Program-made: the position numbers and the translations under genes
Notes under the pieces: generated by a model
Told to the model about the DNA's origin: nothing
Seen by the model: the letters and a program-made list of their open reading frames with translations, nothing else
Database searches by the model: none
From: Desulfobulbus rhabdoformis
Lineage (GTDB): Bacteria > Desulfobacterota > Desulfobulbia > Desulfobulbales > Desulfobulbaceae
Reading direction: 5' to 3'
Assembly: GCF_016919065.1 (NCBI RefSeq)
Contig: NZ_JAFFQA010000043.1
Coordinates: 1-46,618, forward strand
Length of the DNA: 46,618 nucleotides
Shown: in pieces, positions 8,779 to 17,707 of the stretch
Numbering within the stretch: the stretch's first letter is position 1
Layout: every line of letters starts with the position of its first letter

Positions 8779-10782
8779 ATGATCTCCTCCGGCAGCATTA
8801 TCGAATTTATTGACGGTGGCAAGTTCCTTTGTGGCTTCGTTACCGACGTTGCCGAAAAAAAGATTCACCTTGTGAGCCAGAACGGCCGTGAGATGCATCT
8901 TGCCACCTCTCGCATTCTCTCGGTTTCCAAAACGATCCAGACCAAACCGGAAAGTCGTGAGGCCACAAATCAGCTCTTGCAGCAATGCTGGCAGAATCGG
9001 GCTGAGCTTGCACAAACCATTGACCTGGCTGAACTCTGGGAAATAGTCCATGAGGATGCCAGTGAGGATCTTCCCCTTGAGCTGCTGGCTGATCTTCTCT
9101 ACGGCAGCGATGCCAGTGATGACCAGCGAGCCGCATTCCTACGCGCGGTTTTTAACGACCCCCTCTATTTCAAGTTCAAAAACGGCCTGATTGCCACCCA
9201 CACACAGGAGCAGGTTGAACAACTCCAGCTGCAACGACAGCGCGAAGCGGAAAAAGCCCAGCTTTTGGAGCAGGCTGTCCAGGGATTCAAATCACTCAAC
9301 CAGGGCAAACAGCCAGGGAAGGATCAGTGGCCAGAACAGGATCAATGTCTTGCCTGGTTGCAGGAGTCTGTGCTTTTGGGCAGTGAAGCAGCTGAGGATA
9401 AATTTATTCGCCAATGCTTAAAGAAGGCTGGGTTGACTTCGCCGCATGCAGGTTTTGAACTCCTGGTGAAAGCCGGTACCTGGGACCGCGACGAGAATCT
9501 CTCCCTGCTTCGCTCGGATCAGCCCCTGGAATTTGGTGAAGAAGCTCAAACCGAAGCCGACAGTCTGCAAGAGGCTACCCTTGATGAGCTACTCGCCGAT
9601 CCCAAGCGCAAGGATTTACGCGAACTCAATATTCTCACCATTGATGGTGCCTTTACCCGCGATTTTGACGACGCCGTCCATGTGACCCACAAAGAGGGGG
9701 GCCTGATTGAAGTCGGCATCCACATTACGGATGTCAGTTATTATATTCCGCCCAAGAGTGCGCTCTTTGGCGAAGCGAGAGAACGGGCGACCTCGATTTA
9801 TTTCCCTGAAGGGCAGATCCCCATGCTGCCCAAGAACCTCTCTCTTGATCTCTGCAGTTTGATTCAAGGCAAGATTCGCCCGGCCATCAGCTTCCTGATC
9901 AACTTTGACGCCCAGGGCACTCTGCTCCGCAGTTCCATCGTCCCTTCCATCATTGAGGTCAAAAGACAACTCAGCTACCGTGATGCCGATGGCCTGATCG
10001 ACAAGGATCCGGATCTTAAAGCTCTCAACACTCTGCGCCAGCAACTGCGCCAGCAGCGAGTTGATCGGGGCGCCCTGCTACTTTCCCTGCCTGATGTCAA
10101 TGTGGATATCCGTGACCGACAAAATATTCAGGTCCATCTCTCCCCGGTGGATACCCCCTCACGGAACCTGATCTCCGAGCTGATGATTCTGGCAAACGGT
10201 CTGGCGGCGGCCTACTTTGCCAACCAGGAAGCCCCTGGACTGTTTCGTTCGCAACCCCCACCCCGTCGACGCATTATTTCCGGGGTCCAAAACTCGCTGA
10301 CCGATATCGCCTATCAAAGACGATTTCTCTCGCGGGGTGAGCTAACCTCCCACCCTAAGCCCCACAGCGGTCTGGGCCTAAACAGTTACACCACCATCAC
10401 CTCCCCTATTCGCCGCTTTCTTGACCTGGTAATGCAGCACCAGCTCAGCAACATGATCCATGGACGGGGGATTCTTTTTTCCGGTGATGAGTGCAAGACC
10501 TTTGCAGGGGTGATTCAACAAAAGCTTGGCCGGGCCAATGGACTGCGCCAACAGCGGCATCGCTACTGGATTCTGCGTTACCTGGCCCCCAAGGAAGGCC
10601 AGCGGTTGGGTGCGCTTGTGGTCGGTGTCGGTCCCAAACGAGTCAACCTCCTGCTCTGCGACTGCCTTTTTGATGTGGACCTGCCTCCCAACCCAGCCTT
10701 TCCGGTGGATCCTGGAGACACTGTCCGCATTCGCCTTTCCCGGGTTCGCCCGCAGGACAATGTCCTCCGGGTCGAATGGTAA
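8779..10782 (+). CDS. RNB-domain exoribonuclease (RNase II/R family)
   Basis: A 3'-5' hydrolytic exoribonuclease for RNA decay or processing. The 667-residue protein has an N-terminal region that does not show the usual cold-shock domain motifs clearly. From about residue 280 it has a complete RNB catalytic domain. The metal-binding aspartates are seen in TIDGAFTRDFDDAVHV, which matches the four-Asp pattern of RNase II. GIHITDVSYYI and the ITSPIRRFLDLVMQHQL block follow, both typical. A short S1-like beta domain closes the protein (about 610-665). The unusual N-terminus and lack of an obvious basic tail make it neither a textbook RNase II nor RNase R, so I leave the symbol blank. It is divergent from era. 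Confidence 0.88.
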   Translation: MISSGSIIEFIDGGKFLCGFVTDVAEKKIHLVSQNGREMHLATSRILSVSKTIQTKPESREATNQLLQQCWQNRAELAQTIDLAELWEIVHEDASEDLPLELLADLLYGSDASDDQRAAFLRAVFNDPLYFKFKNGLIATHTQEQVEQLQLQRQREAEKAQLLEQAVQGFKSLNQGKQPGKDQWPEQDQCLAWLQESVLLGSEAAEDKFIRQCLKKAGLTSPHAGFELLVKAGTWDRDENLSLLRSDQPLEFGEEAQTEADSLQEATLDELLADPKRKDLRELNILTIDGAFTRDFDDAVHVTHKEGGLIEVGIHITDVSYYIPPKSALFGEARERATSIYFPEGQIPMLPKNLSLDLCSLIQGKIRPAISFLINFDAQGTLLRSSIVPSIIEVKRQLSYRDADGLIDKDPDLKALNTLRQQLRQQRVDRGALLLSLPDVNVDIRDRQNIQVHLSPVDTPSRNLISELMILANGLAAAYFANQEAPGLFRSQPPPRRRIISGVQNSLTDIAYQRRFLSRGELTSHPKPHSGLGLNSYTTITSPIRRFLDLVMQHQLSNMIHGRGILFSGDECKTFAGVIQQKLGRANGLRQQRHRYWILRYLAPKEGQRLGALVVGVGPKRVNLLLCDCLFDVDLPPNPAFPVDPGDTVRIRLSRVRPQDNVLRVEW

Positions 10783-11121
10783 TGGGGGAGAGACAGACAA
10801 CATTCTCCAGTTTCTTAACCAGCCCTCAACCTGAATCCGAAAGTGTTCATCGCGGCGGCAGGTATACAAAATGGGGCGGCAGGCAGCCTGCGTCTCATCC
10901 ATCCTAGTCATGGACAAATCCGTGCCGATCAGGTATATGCTCTGAAATGTTCTTGCTGGTACATCCTGCTGCCTGTATAAGGGGTGGCTCTGCTTCATGC
11001 CTCACACCACCGTTATTGAATTTGCTGCAGCGTGAGAAAGCATGGTTATGACTAAATCATGGGTACTTACGAGTCCATACAATCTTTTAAGGTCACTCTT
11101 CGGGTGTCCTTATCTTCTGCA
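10783..11121. other. Intergenic region before the DUF4390 gene
   Basis: About 340 bases without a convincing gene. It contains one diverged copy of the CTGAATCCGTGAG repeat family (10831-10861). No terminator with a T-run or strong promoter is evident. Confidence 0.5.
10831..10861 (+). repeat. REP-like intergenic repeat (CTGAATCCG family), diverged copy
   Basis: Reads CTGAATCCGAAAGTGTTCAT and continues CGCGGCGGCAG. It aligns over 31 bases with the copy at 13968, keeping the CTGAATCCG head, the TTCATCG middle and the CAG end. Confidence 0.5.
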
Positions 11122-11697
11122 ATGAAACAAAGACATCTCGCACTTTTGCTTCTCTGTGGTTTGCTCATGGTCATCCACCCTGCCATGGCCTGGTCTGCAC
11201 GGGAGATCAATCCGGAAATTAAAGATATCATTGTCACCACCTCCGATGTCGATCTCTTGCTGTTTGCCACCGTCAAAAATGGATTTACCCAGGAGATGAT
11301 CAAGGACGTGCAGGCTGGAATGCCCATCGTGTTCACCTACAAGCTGGAACTCTTAAAAACATCGCCCCACTGGCTGGACAAATCCCTGGTGGAGACGGCG
11401 GTGACCCATACCCTCACCTACGATGCAACCAGCAAAAAATACCAGGTGCGCTTTTCCAACCAGCCAAAACTGGTGGAGACCACCTCCGATCTGGATGAGG
11501 CCAAGCGGCTCATGACGGAACTCAACGGAGTCAAAGTTATTGCCTTATCCCGCCTGATTCCCGATGCCCCCTATGCCATTCAGTTCAAGGTGGTTCTCAA
11601 GAAAGGCTCGCTCCCCCTGGGCATGCAGAAGGTGCTCCCCTTTTCTTCACTCTGGAACTTTGAAACCGACTGGCGCACGATCGAATTCAGGTACTGA
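11122..11697 (+). CDS. DUF4390 domain protein, predicted periplasmic
   Basis: A predicted exported protein of 191 residues if started at ATG 11122. From there a signal peptide is obvious (MKQRHLALLLLCGLLM, cut near AMA), whereas the upstream extension to 11059 is not signal-like. The mature part, a beta-rich domain with EINPEIKDIIVTTSDVDLLL and ending in NFETDWRTIEFRY, matches the DUF4390 pattern known from Desulfobacterota and related phyla, where it sits next to an NtrY-like kinase. Function is unknown; the neighbour suggests an extracytoplasmic accessory to the sensor. Only 18 bases separate it from the kinase gene, so they are probably one operon. No good ribosome site is visible for either start. 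Confidence 0.78.
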   Translation: MKQRHLALLLLCGLLMVIHPAMAWSAREINPEIKDIIVTTSDVDLLLFATVKNGFTQEMIKDVQAGMPIVFTYKLELLKTSPHWLDKSLVETAVTHTLTYDATSKKYQVRFSNQPKLVETTSDLDEAKRLMTELNGVKVIALSRLIPDAPYAIQFKVVLKKGSLPLGMQKVLPFSSLWNFETDWRTIEFRY

Positions 11698-11715
11698 GCA
11701 CCAGGCGCTTAACCG

Positions 11716-13938
11716 ATGCTGACCGCGGAACAGAGAAAGAAAAAACAGCGGCTGATCCGTATCGTTATTGGCTGTTGCCTCCTCCTCATTCCCCTGTTGG
11801 GCTATGTCCAACGCGGCCTGCTCAGTGGTGAATTTACCCTGCCACTTTCCAGTACGGTCCTCATCTTTGCCCTGATCAACATCAACGGGCTGCTCCTGCT
11901 GCTAATGCTCTACCTGGTCCTGCGCAATCTGGTAGAACTTATCTTTGAGCGCAAACAGCACCTGCTGGGCTCCCGCCTGCGTACTCGGCTGGTCATCAGC
12001 TTCATCTCCTTGTCTCTCATCCCCACGGTTATTCTCTTTTTCGTGGCCCTGCGCTTTGTTTCCACCTCCATGGACTACTGGTTCAACGCCCGGGTGGAAG
12101 AATCCCTGCAGGCATCTCTGCAGTTGGCACAAAAGACCTTGCACGCAAACCAGGAGCAGGTTCAATTTTTAGGCAAGCACTTTGCCAACCTGTTGGAAGA
12201 CAACATGGTGGATCTCAGTAACCAGGCCGCTCTTGAGCGCTACTTCAAAAAGATCCTGGACGATAAGAGTGCAACGCCCCTTGATAACCTGATGCTGTTA
12301 GACGCAAGCCACGAACAGGTCCTGGCCATAGGCGGTGCCCGTCTGCAACAGATCTCGTACCCTCCGCTGCCTTCGGAGGCACTACGCCAAAGTGCCCGCA
12401 ACAACCAGATCAAAACAGTGACCCGGCGAACCACTATCGGTGAGCTGATTCAGGCCATTGTTCCGGTGACGGTCCATCAGGAGTCCAGCCAGACCTGGTT
12501 TCTCATTGCCAGCCTTCTGATACCTTCTGCCCAGCTGGAGACCATGCAGACCATCACCGAGGGTATCACGGGCTACCAGCAGATGATCATGCTCAAGGCA
12601 CCCATCAAATTCAGCCTGATCATCATGCTGTTGATCATCACCCTCTTGATTCTTTTTGGCGCGATCTGGTTCGGTTTTTATATTGCCCGGGGTCTCACCG
12701 GCCCGATTAATAAACTGGCCGAGGCAACCCAGCGGGTGGCTGATGGCGACATGGAGTTCATCGTCGAGAAAGAGGCGGACGATGAGATGGGTATGCTGGT
12801 TGATTCCTTTAACTCAATGACCGCCAAGATTCTGGCCTCTAACCGCCAGCTCGCCCAGACCCACCGCGCTCTAGAATCGAGCACCGAGGTTTCGGAACAG
12901 CGCCGTCGCTACCTGGAAACCATCCTCAAAAACGTGGCTGCCGGGGTTATTGCCCTGGATGAGCATAATCGAATTACCACAATCAATCGATTTGCTGAAG
13001 AGTTGCTGGCCATTGAACCGGATGCCTTTCTTGGCCAGGATTTCCATGATGCCCTTCCCCGCCAGCATGGCATGATCGTCGAGAGTTTCCTCCGCGATCT
13101 GCTCAAAAGTGGGAAGGCATCCATTGAACGCCACCTGCGCATCACCATTCGCCGCGGTGAAACCCTCTCGCTCCAGGTCAATGTCACCCGGCTCATTGAT
13201 GAACGGCAGCAGTCCATAGGCTTTGTTTTTGTATTTGACGATCTCACCAACCTGGAAAAGGCCCAGCACCTGGCCGCCTGGCAGGAGGTTGCCCGCCGCA
13301 TCGCCCATGAAATCAAAAACCCGCTCACCCCGATTCAACTCTCCGCCCAGCGATTAAGAAAACGGTATCTGGATACCATTGGGGAAAATCGTGACATCTT
13401 TGACCAGTGTACCACCACCATCGTCAATCAGGTTGAGGAGATCAAAAACCTGGTCAGTGAGTTCTCCGACTTTGCCCGTATGCCGCAGCTGCGAAAGGAA
13501 CGCACCGATCTGGCTCGACTGATCGGGGAAATTGTCCTGCTCTACCAGGAGGCACACAAACATCTCTCCATCAGCTTCAACCTCAGCCCCGATGTCCCCC
13601 CCTTTCTTTTTGACGCGGTTCAGATCAAGCGGGTTCTGATCAACCTGCTGGATAACGCCGTCTCCGTACTGTCGCAGGAAGGCATCATCACTGTCAGCCT
13701 GGGGTTGAGCAAGGATGGCAAGTCCGCCCGACTTGAGGTGGCAGACAACGGCCCCGGCATGAGTGACGAGGTCAAGCTCCGGGTGTTCGAGCCCTACTAT
13801 TCCAACCGTAAGACCGGTACCGGCCTCGGACTTGCCATTGCCCAGACCATCATCCATGAGCATGGTGGCAGTATTCGCGTAAGTGACAACTATCCGGCGG
13901 GTGCGGTGTTTGCGGTTGAGCTGCCACTGGAGACCTGA
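11716..13938 (+). CDS. NtrY-like membrane sensor histidine kinase
   Basis: A 740-residue two-component sensor. Membrane segments lie at about residues 14-32, 48-72 and 97-120. A periplasmic sensor region follows (about 120-295), then a fourth helix (about 297-322) leading into a HAMP domain containing RGLTGPINKLAEATQRVADG. A PAS domain covers about 395-500. The HisKA box is ARRIAHEIKNPLTPIQLSAQ, with the phospho-accepting His near residue 531. The ATP-binding domain has NLLDNAV, the G1 box DNGPGMSD and the G2 box GTGLGLAIAQTI. Order and motifs match the NtrY family, which controls nitrogen or envelope functions. The partner regulator gene follows after 284 bases that carry two opposed copies of a repeat. 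The signal sensed cannot be told from sequence. Confidence 0.9.
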   Translation: MLTAEQRKKKQRLIRIVIGCCLLLIPLLGYVQRGLLSGEFTLPLSSTVLIFALININGLLLLLMLYLVLRNLVELIFERKQHLLGSRLRTRLVISFISLSLIPTVILFFVALRFVSTSMDYWFNARVEESLQASLQLAQKTLHANQEQVQFLGKHFANLLEDNMVDLSNQAALERYFKKILDDKSATPLDNLMLLDASHEQVLAIGGARLQQISYPPLPSEALRQSARNNQIKTVTRRTTIGELIQAIVPVTVHQESSQTWFLIASLLIPSAQLETMQTITEGITGYQQMIMLKAPIKFSLIIMLLIITLLILFGAIWFGFYIARGLTGPINKLAEATQRVADGDMEFIVEKEADDEMGMLVDSFNSMTAKILASNRQLAQTHRALESSTEVSEQRRRYLETILKNVAAGVIALDEHNRITTINRFAEELLAIEPDAFLGQDFHDALPRQHGMIVESFLRDLLKSGKASIERHLRITIRRGETLSLQVNVTRLIDERQQSIGFVFVFDDLTNLEKAQHLAAWQEVARRIAHEIKNPLTPIQLSAQRLRKRYLDTIGENRDIFDQCTTTIVNQVEEIKNLVSEFSDFARMPQLRKERTDLARLIGEIVLLYQEAHKHLSISFNLSPDVPPFLFDAVQIKRVLINLLDNAVSVLSQEGIITVSLGLSKDGKSARLEVADNGPGMSDEVKLRVFEPYYSNRKTGTGLGLAIAQTIIHEHGGSIRVSDNYPAGAVFAVELPLET

Positions 13939-13967
13939 TAGTATGCAGCTCTCAGTCAGAATTTCCC

Positions 13968-13998
13968 CTGAATCCGTGAGCATCCATCGGTGCGTCAG
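13968..13998 (+). repeat. REP-like intergenic repeat (CTGAATCCGTGAG family), full copy
   Basis: A 31-base copy opening with CTGAATCCGTGAGCATCCAT and ending in CAG. The core can fold as a small hairpin (TGAAT with ATCCA/ATTCA). It sits 29 bases after the NtrY-like gene's stop codon. Confidence 0.6.
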
Positions 13999-14173
13999 TT
14001 TCGTTGTTGGTGACATGTCGATTAAAGTAAACTTTATCGGCGTGTTACGAACAATGAAAGTGGCGGGCCGATGCATGCCCCCAAAGGGCGGCGGGTGAAG
14101 CTGAACAGGGAATGTGATTATACTTAAATCATCGTTTATTCAAGTTGATCTACTGTTCAGCGATCACACGCCG

Positions 14174-14186
14174 TCACGGATTCAGG
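14174..14186 (-). repeat. REP-like repeat core, inverted relative to the 13968 copy
   Basis: The minus strand reads CTGAATCCGTGAC. Together with 13968-13998 it brackets the NtrY-NtrX intergenic segment as an inverted pair that could form a long-range stem. Confidence 0.4.
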
Positions 14187-14222
14187 TTTACAGCCTCCCT
14201 ACCCTTGAGCGACTACGCCTGC

Positions 14223-15587
14223 ATGCCTGAAACTATTCTCATCATTGACGACGAAAAAGCTATTTGTGAAAGCCTTGCCGGAATTTTATCCGATGAGGGC
14301 TTCAATCCCCTGGTGACCCATTCCGCCGAAGAGGGGTTGCAGATCCTCGATGAGAAGGACATCCACCTCGTCTTACTCGACATCTGGCTTCCGGGGATGG
14401 ACGGGCTTGAGGCTTTAAGCCTGATTAAACAGCGTTTCAGCCTGCCGGTCATCATGATTTCCGGCCATGGGACCATCGAGACCGCGGTCCAGGCGACCCG
14501 AATAGGTGCCTTTGATTTCATTGAAAAGCCCCTTTCCTACGACAACACCCTGCTTGCTATTCGCAAAGGGTTACAGCTCGCCCGCTTGGAACGGGATAAT
14601 CAGGTTCTGCGAGAAAGTCGGCCGGTACTCAAACGGATTACCGGTGACAGCCCCCAGGTTGAGATGCTCCGCCAGCAGATTGAACGGGTAGCTCCGACCG
14701 ATGCCTGGGTCTTGATTCGCGGCGGGCACGGGACCGGCAAGGAACTGGTGGCCCAGACCATACACCGCCATTCCCTGCGGGCAAAACACCCCATGGTTGC
14801 AGTGAACTGCGCCGCTATTCCTGAAGAGTTGATTGAATCTGAACTTTTTGGTCACATGAAAGGCGCCTTCACCGGGGCCACCGAAACCAAAAAAGGCAAG
14901 TTTGATCTGGCCAACGGCTCCACACTCTTTCTCGATGAAATCGGTGATATGAGTTTGAAAAGCCAGGCTAAGGTGTTGCGTATTCTCCAGGAACAGCGTT
15001 TTGAACGGGTGGGGGGCTCGCGCACTATCGAGGTGGACGTTCGCGTTCTGGCGGCGACCAACAAAGACCTGGAAGAGGAAATCGAGCTGGGGAACTTTCG
15101 GGCCGATCTTTTTTACCGACTCAATGTGGTCCCGATTACGGTGCCGGAGTTACAGGATCGGCGAGAGGATATTCCCCTTTTGGTCGCCGACTTTGTGCAA
15201 CAGTTCAGCAAAAAAGGCATCAGCCTCAAAGACTTCACCCCCGAGGCTCTGCTGCTCTTGCAGCAACATCACTGGCCCGGCAATGTCCGCGAATTACGCA
15301 ACCTTGTCGAACGGCTGGTGATCATGACCCCTGGCGATCGTATTGATGCTGCGGATGTGACTCTCTTTCTTGGTTCCCCTGCAAAGACAGTAATGCACCC
15401 ACCTGGCCAGCTACTCGCCTATAACGCCCTGCCCTTCAAAGAGGCCAGGCGCCAGTTTGAAACCGATTATCTCAGCGCCAAACTGCAGGAAAATGAGGGA
15501 AATATCTCCAAAACCGCAGAGCAGATCGGCATGGAACGCAGCCATCTCCATAAAAAATTAAAAGCCCTGGATATTGCCGGGAAATAA
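14223..15587 (+). CDS. NtrX-like sigma54-dependent response regulator
   Basis: A 454-residue transcription activator in three parts. The receiver domain (about 1-120) has acidic pocket DDEK near residues 8-11, the phospho-acceptor Asp near residue 53 in LLDIWLPGMDG, and FDFIEKP with the conserved Lys. The AAA+ sigma54-interaction domain (about 145-370) shows Walker A GGHGTGKE, the sigma54 contact loop KGAFTGA, Walker B LFLDEIGD and an arginine-finger region. The FIS-type helix-turn-helix at the end includes NISKTAEQIGMERSHLHKKL. The start ATG 14223 fits the family N-terminus (MPETILIIDDEKA); the longer open frame from 14145 has no receiver-like sequence. Partner of the NtrY-like kinase upstream. 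Target genes are not visible. Confidence 0.92.
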   Translation: MPETILIIDDEKAICESLAGILSDEGFNPLVTHSAEEGLQILDEKDIHLVLLDIWLPGMDGLEALSLIKQRFSLPVIMISGHGTIETAVQATRIGAFDFIEKPLSYDNTLLAIRKGLQLARLERDNQVLRESRPVLKRITGDSPQVEMLRQQIERVAPTDAWVLIRGGHGTGKELVAQTIHRHSLRAKHPMVAVNCAAIPEELIESELFGHMKGAFTGATETKKGKFDLANGSTLFLDEIGDMSLKSQAKVLRILQEQRFERVGGSRTIEVDVRVLAATNKDLEEEIELGNFRADLFYRLNVVPITVPELQDRREDIPLLVADFVQQFSKKGISLKDFTPEALLLLQQHHWPGNVRELRNLVERLVIMTPGDRIDAADVTLFLGSPAKTVMHPPGQLLAYNALPFKEARRQFETDYLSAKLQENEGNISKTAEQIGMERSHLHKKLKALDIAGK

Positions 15588-15665
15588 CCCGGTCCTCCAG
15601 GACTCTCCAGCATCGAGGGAAGAACATCTCCCCTCTGACACCCTATTCTTCACACGAGGTCTTCT

Positions 15666-16640
15666 ATGGTTTTTCCAGAATATCGTCCGCGCCGCATGCG
15701 ACAAAATGAAACGTTACGCTCCATGATTCGTGAAACACGTCTGGCCCCCGAGCAGATGATGTACCCGCTCTTTGTCCTGCCGGGAAAAGGTATCCGCGAA
15801 GAGGTCAGCTCTATGCCCGGTGTTTTTCGCCTCTCCATTGACCAACTGGCCAAGGAGGCGAAAGAATGCCTTGCTCTGGGAGTGCGTTCCGTCATTCTCT
15901 TTGGACTCCCAGAGAAAAAAGACGCACTGGGATCCGGGGCCTATGCCAAAAACGGTATTATTCAGCAGGCTATTCGCGAACTGAAAAATAAAGTGCCGGA
16001 GATGACCGTGGCAACGGATGTCTGTCTCTGCGAATACACAGACCATGGCCACTGCGGCTGTCTGGTGGGTGAAACCGTGGACAATGACGCCACCTTGGAA
16101 CTCTTAAGCAAAACCGCCCTCTCCCATGCTCAGGCCGGAGCCGATATGGTGGCGCCTTCTGACATGATGGATGGGCGAATCAGTGAAATTCGCGCTGTTC
16201 TGGACGAAAGCTCCTATCATATGGTGCCGATCATGTCCTATGCGGTGAAGTATGCCTCAGCCTTTTATGGTCCCTTTCGGGATGCGGCCGAATGCGCCCC
16301 ACAGTTTGGCGATCGCCGCTCCTACCAGATGGATCCGGCCAACAGCCGTGAGGCACTCCGAGAGGCCACCCTGGATGTTGAAGAAGGCGCAGATATCCTC
16401 ATGGTCAAACCGGCACTTTCCTACCTGGATATCATCAGCCGCCTTCATGACGAGTTTGACCTGCCCGTGGCCGCCTATCAGGTCAGTGGCGAATATGCCC
16501 TGATTCAGGCCGCCGCGGAAAAAGGCTGGATCGATGGGCCCAAAGTCATGGCGGAGAGCCTGCTCTCCATCCGCCGTGCCGGTGCCGATATCATTCTGAC
16601 CTACTTTGCCAAAGAGATGGCCAAACTGCTTCGGGCCTAG
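15666..16640 (+). CDS. hemB: Delta-aminolevulinic acid dehydratase (porphobilinogen synthase)
   Basis: HemB joins two 5-aminolevulinate molecules into porphobilinogen, the second common step of tetrapyrrole synthesis (haem, sirohaem, cobalamin). The 324-residue length is typical. The zinc-binding cysteine cluster is seen as VCLCEYTDHGHCG. The two active-site lysines lie in MSYAVKYAS and LMVKPALSYLD. APSDMMDGRI is the family signature next to them. ATG 15666 has a GAGGT ribosome site. The gene lies 78 bases after the NtrX-like gene and is followed by a strong inverted repeat terminator, so it may be transcribed with, or independently of, the regulator. Confidence 0.96.
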   Translation: MVFPEYRPRRMRQNETLRSMIRETRLAPEQMMYPLFVLPGKGIREEVSSMPGVFRLSIDQLAKEAKECLALGVRSVILFGLPEKKDALGSGAYAKNGIIQQAIRELKNKVPEMTVATDVCLCEYTDHGHCGCLVGETVDNDATLELLSKTALSHAQAGADMVAPSDMMDGRISEIRAVLDESSYHMVPIMSYAVKYASAFYGPFRDAAECAPQFGDRRSYQMDPANSREALREATLDVEEGADILMVKPALSYLDIISRLHDEFDLPVAAYQVSGEYALIQAAAEKGWIDGPKVMAESLLSIRRAGADIILTYFAKEMAKLLRA

Positions 16641-16673
16641 CCCCTTTGCTCTGCCCAGGTTCCCTGGTTTCTC

Positions 16674-16718
16674 AAACAGTCATGGCCGGTTGGGGCTTCC
16701 CAACCGGCCATGACTGTT
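16674..16718. terminator. Perfect 20-bp inverted repeat, probable bidirectional terminator
   Basis: The left arm AAACAGTCATGGCCGGTTGG (16674-16693) and the right arm (16699-16718) are exact reverse complements around a 5-base loop. The flanking A3/T3 runs are short. It lies between the ends of hemB (plus) and the VanZ-like gene (minus), where a shared terminator is expected. The GC-rich core would form a very stable hairpin on either strand. Confidence 0.7.
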
Positions 16719-16745
16719 TCCAGGAGAATCCTGTTCTCAGGCTCT

Positions 16746-16776
16746 CTGATTTTGTGAGCATTCATCGATGTTTCAG
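16746..16776 (+). repeat. REP-like intergenic repeat (CTGAATCCGTGAG family) copy
   Basis: Reads CTGATTTTGTGAGCATTCAT and ends TTTCAG, aligning over 31 bases with the copy at 13968. It overlaps the 3' end of the VanZ-like gene on the opposite strand by a few bases. Confidence 0.55.
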
Positions 16777-17186
16777 TTCAGGTGAGGTTTTCTCTTGCCC
16801 TCCTTTTGCACCATGAGGATCTTGCGCCATGCGAACAGAAGCAGCACCGCCATCACCCCCCCTAAAAAATCTGCCGCAACATCCCCCCCGCTGACCGACC
16901 GACCGGGAATAAAAGATTGGTGGTACTCGTCAAGCAGGCCGTAGACCAGACAGAGAACAAGGGTGGAGCCAACTACGAAGGGGAAACGTTCTCGCCAAAA
17001 AGGTTTAAGCCCAAGCAAATAGGCACCGCCTAAAATTGCATAGGCCAGCATATGCAGCAGTTTATCCGAACTGTAAAATTCAGGCAGATGCAGCGTACTT
17101 CCGGGTTGATGAGAGAGATAGAAAATCCCTCCCATAACCATGAACAGCGGCACCATTCGAAGAATCCAGCGCATGGCACTCCCCAT
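16773..17186 (-). CDS. VanZ-like family small membrane protein
   Basis: A 137-residue membrane protein with four hydrophobic segments (about residues 4-22, 38-56, 64-83 and 101-118). The VanZ-family features SSDKLLHMLAYAILG and VYGLLDEYHQSFIPGRSVSGGDVAADFLGG carry the conserved D-K-x-x-H and DE-x-x-Q / D-x-x-AD patterns. The family's biochemical role is unknown; the founding VanZ affects teicoplanin resistance, but most members have no link to resistance. The start ATG 17186 shares bases with the TGA of the upstream SEC-C gene (TGATG), indicating translational coupling; a GTG one codon earlier (17189) is the alternative. Confidence 0.82.
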   Translation of the reverse strand: MGSAMRWILRMVPLFMVMGGIFYLSHQPGSTLHLPEFYSSDKLLHMLAYAILGGAYLLGLKPFWRERFPFVVGSTLVLCLVYGLLDEYHQSFIPGRSVSGGDVAADFLGGVMAVLLLFAWRKILMVQKEGKRKPHLN

Positions 17187-17707
17187 CACGCATCGCTCAA
17201 CTCACCCTCGGTGACGTGCATTTGCGCCAACATCTCCTGCGGATACCGTTTATGCAGCCGTCTGATCGCAGCATGGATCTGCTGGCTTGGGGCGTGGGTT
17301 AATGTTATTTCACTTTTGTCGCTGTACGCGGTGAGCACCAACTCTCGATTTTTCAGGGCAAAGGTATGCGAAAAATTGATTTCAATGGTCTCGGGATTCT
17401 CATCGATGGGGACTTCCAGCGCCTCTCCTGCCTGGGCAATCTGGACCGCGTCGCTCTCGGTTGCCTCCAGCATCCAGGCATCCCCTGCCGCATCAGAGTA
17501 AAAAAGGAAAACCCCCAGCTCATGAAAACTGGCCTTTTTCAAGGCAGCCCGGCCCTGCAGCTTTTCAATGGTCGTCAGCAGCGAGACTTTCATCTGGCTG
17601 GCAGCACTTTGCGGGGCAGCCCCCACCCGCTCTGCCGGAAGACAGCAGTGTTTATATTTTTTCCCAGAGCCACAGGGACAGGGATGATTTCGTCCAATTT
17701 TTCCCAT
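17186..17707 (-). CDS. SEC-C metal-binding motif protein
   Basis: A 173-residue protein whose first 22 residues form a SEC-C zinc-binding motif, HPCPCGSGKKYKHCC, like that at the C-terminus of SecA. The remaining about 140 residues contain no motif I recognise; they look like a mixed alpha/beta soluble domain. SEC-C proteins of this kind are widespread and mostly uncharacterised. The stop overlaps the start of the VanZ-like gene. ATG 17707 has only a weak ribosome site (GAGG about 10 bases upstream). No signal peptide, so cytosolic. Confidence 0.75.
   Translation of the reverse strand: MGKIGRNHPCPCGSGKKYKHCCLPAERVGAAPQSAASQMKVSLLTTIEKLQGRAALKKASFHELGVFLFYSDAAGDAWMLEATESDAVQIAQAGEALEVPIDENPETIEINFSHTFALKNRELVLTAYSDKSEITLTHAPSQQIHAAIRRLHKRYPQEMLAQMHVTEGELSDA

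Noticed and set aside
10378..10998. A 206-codon minus-strand frame over the end of the RNB gene
   Set aside because: It is antisense to the conserved catalytic end of the exoribonuclease and has no family pattern.
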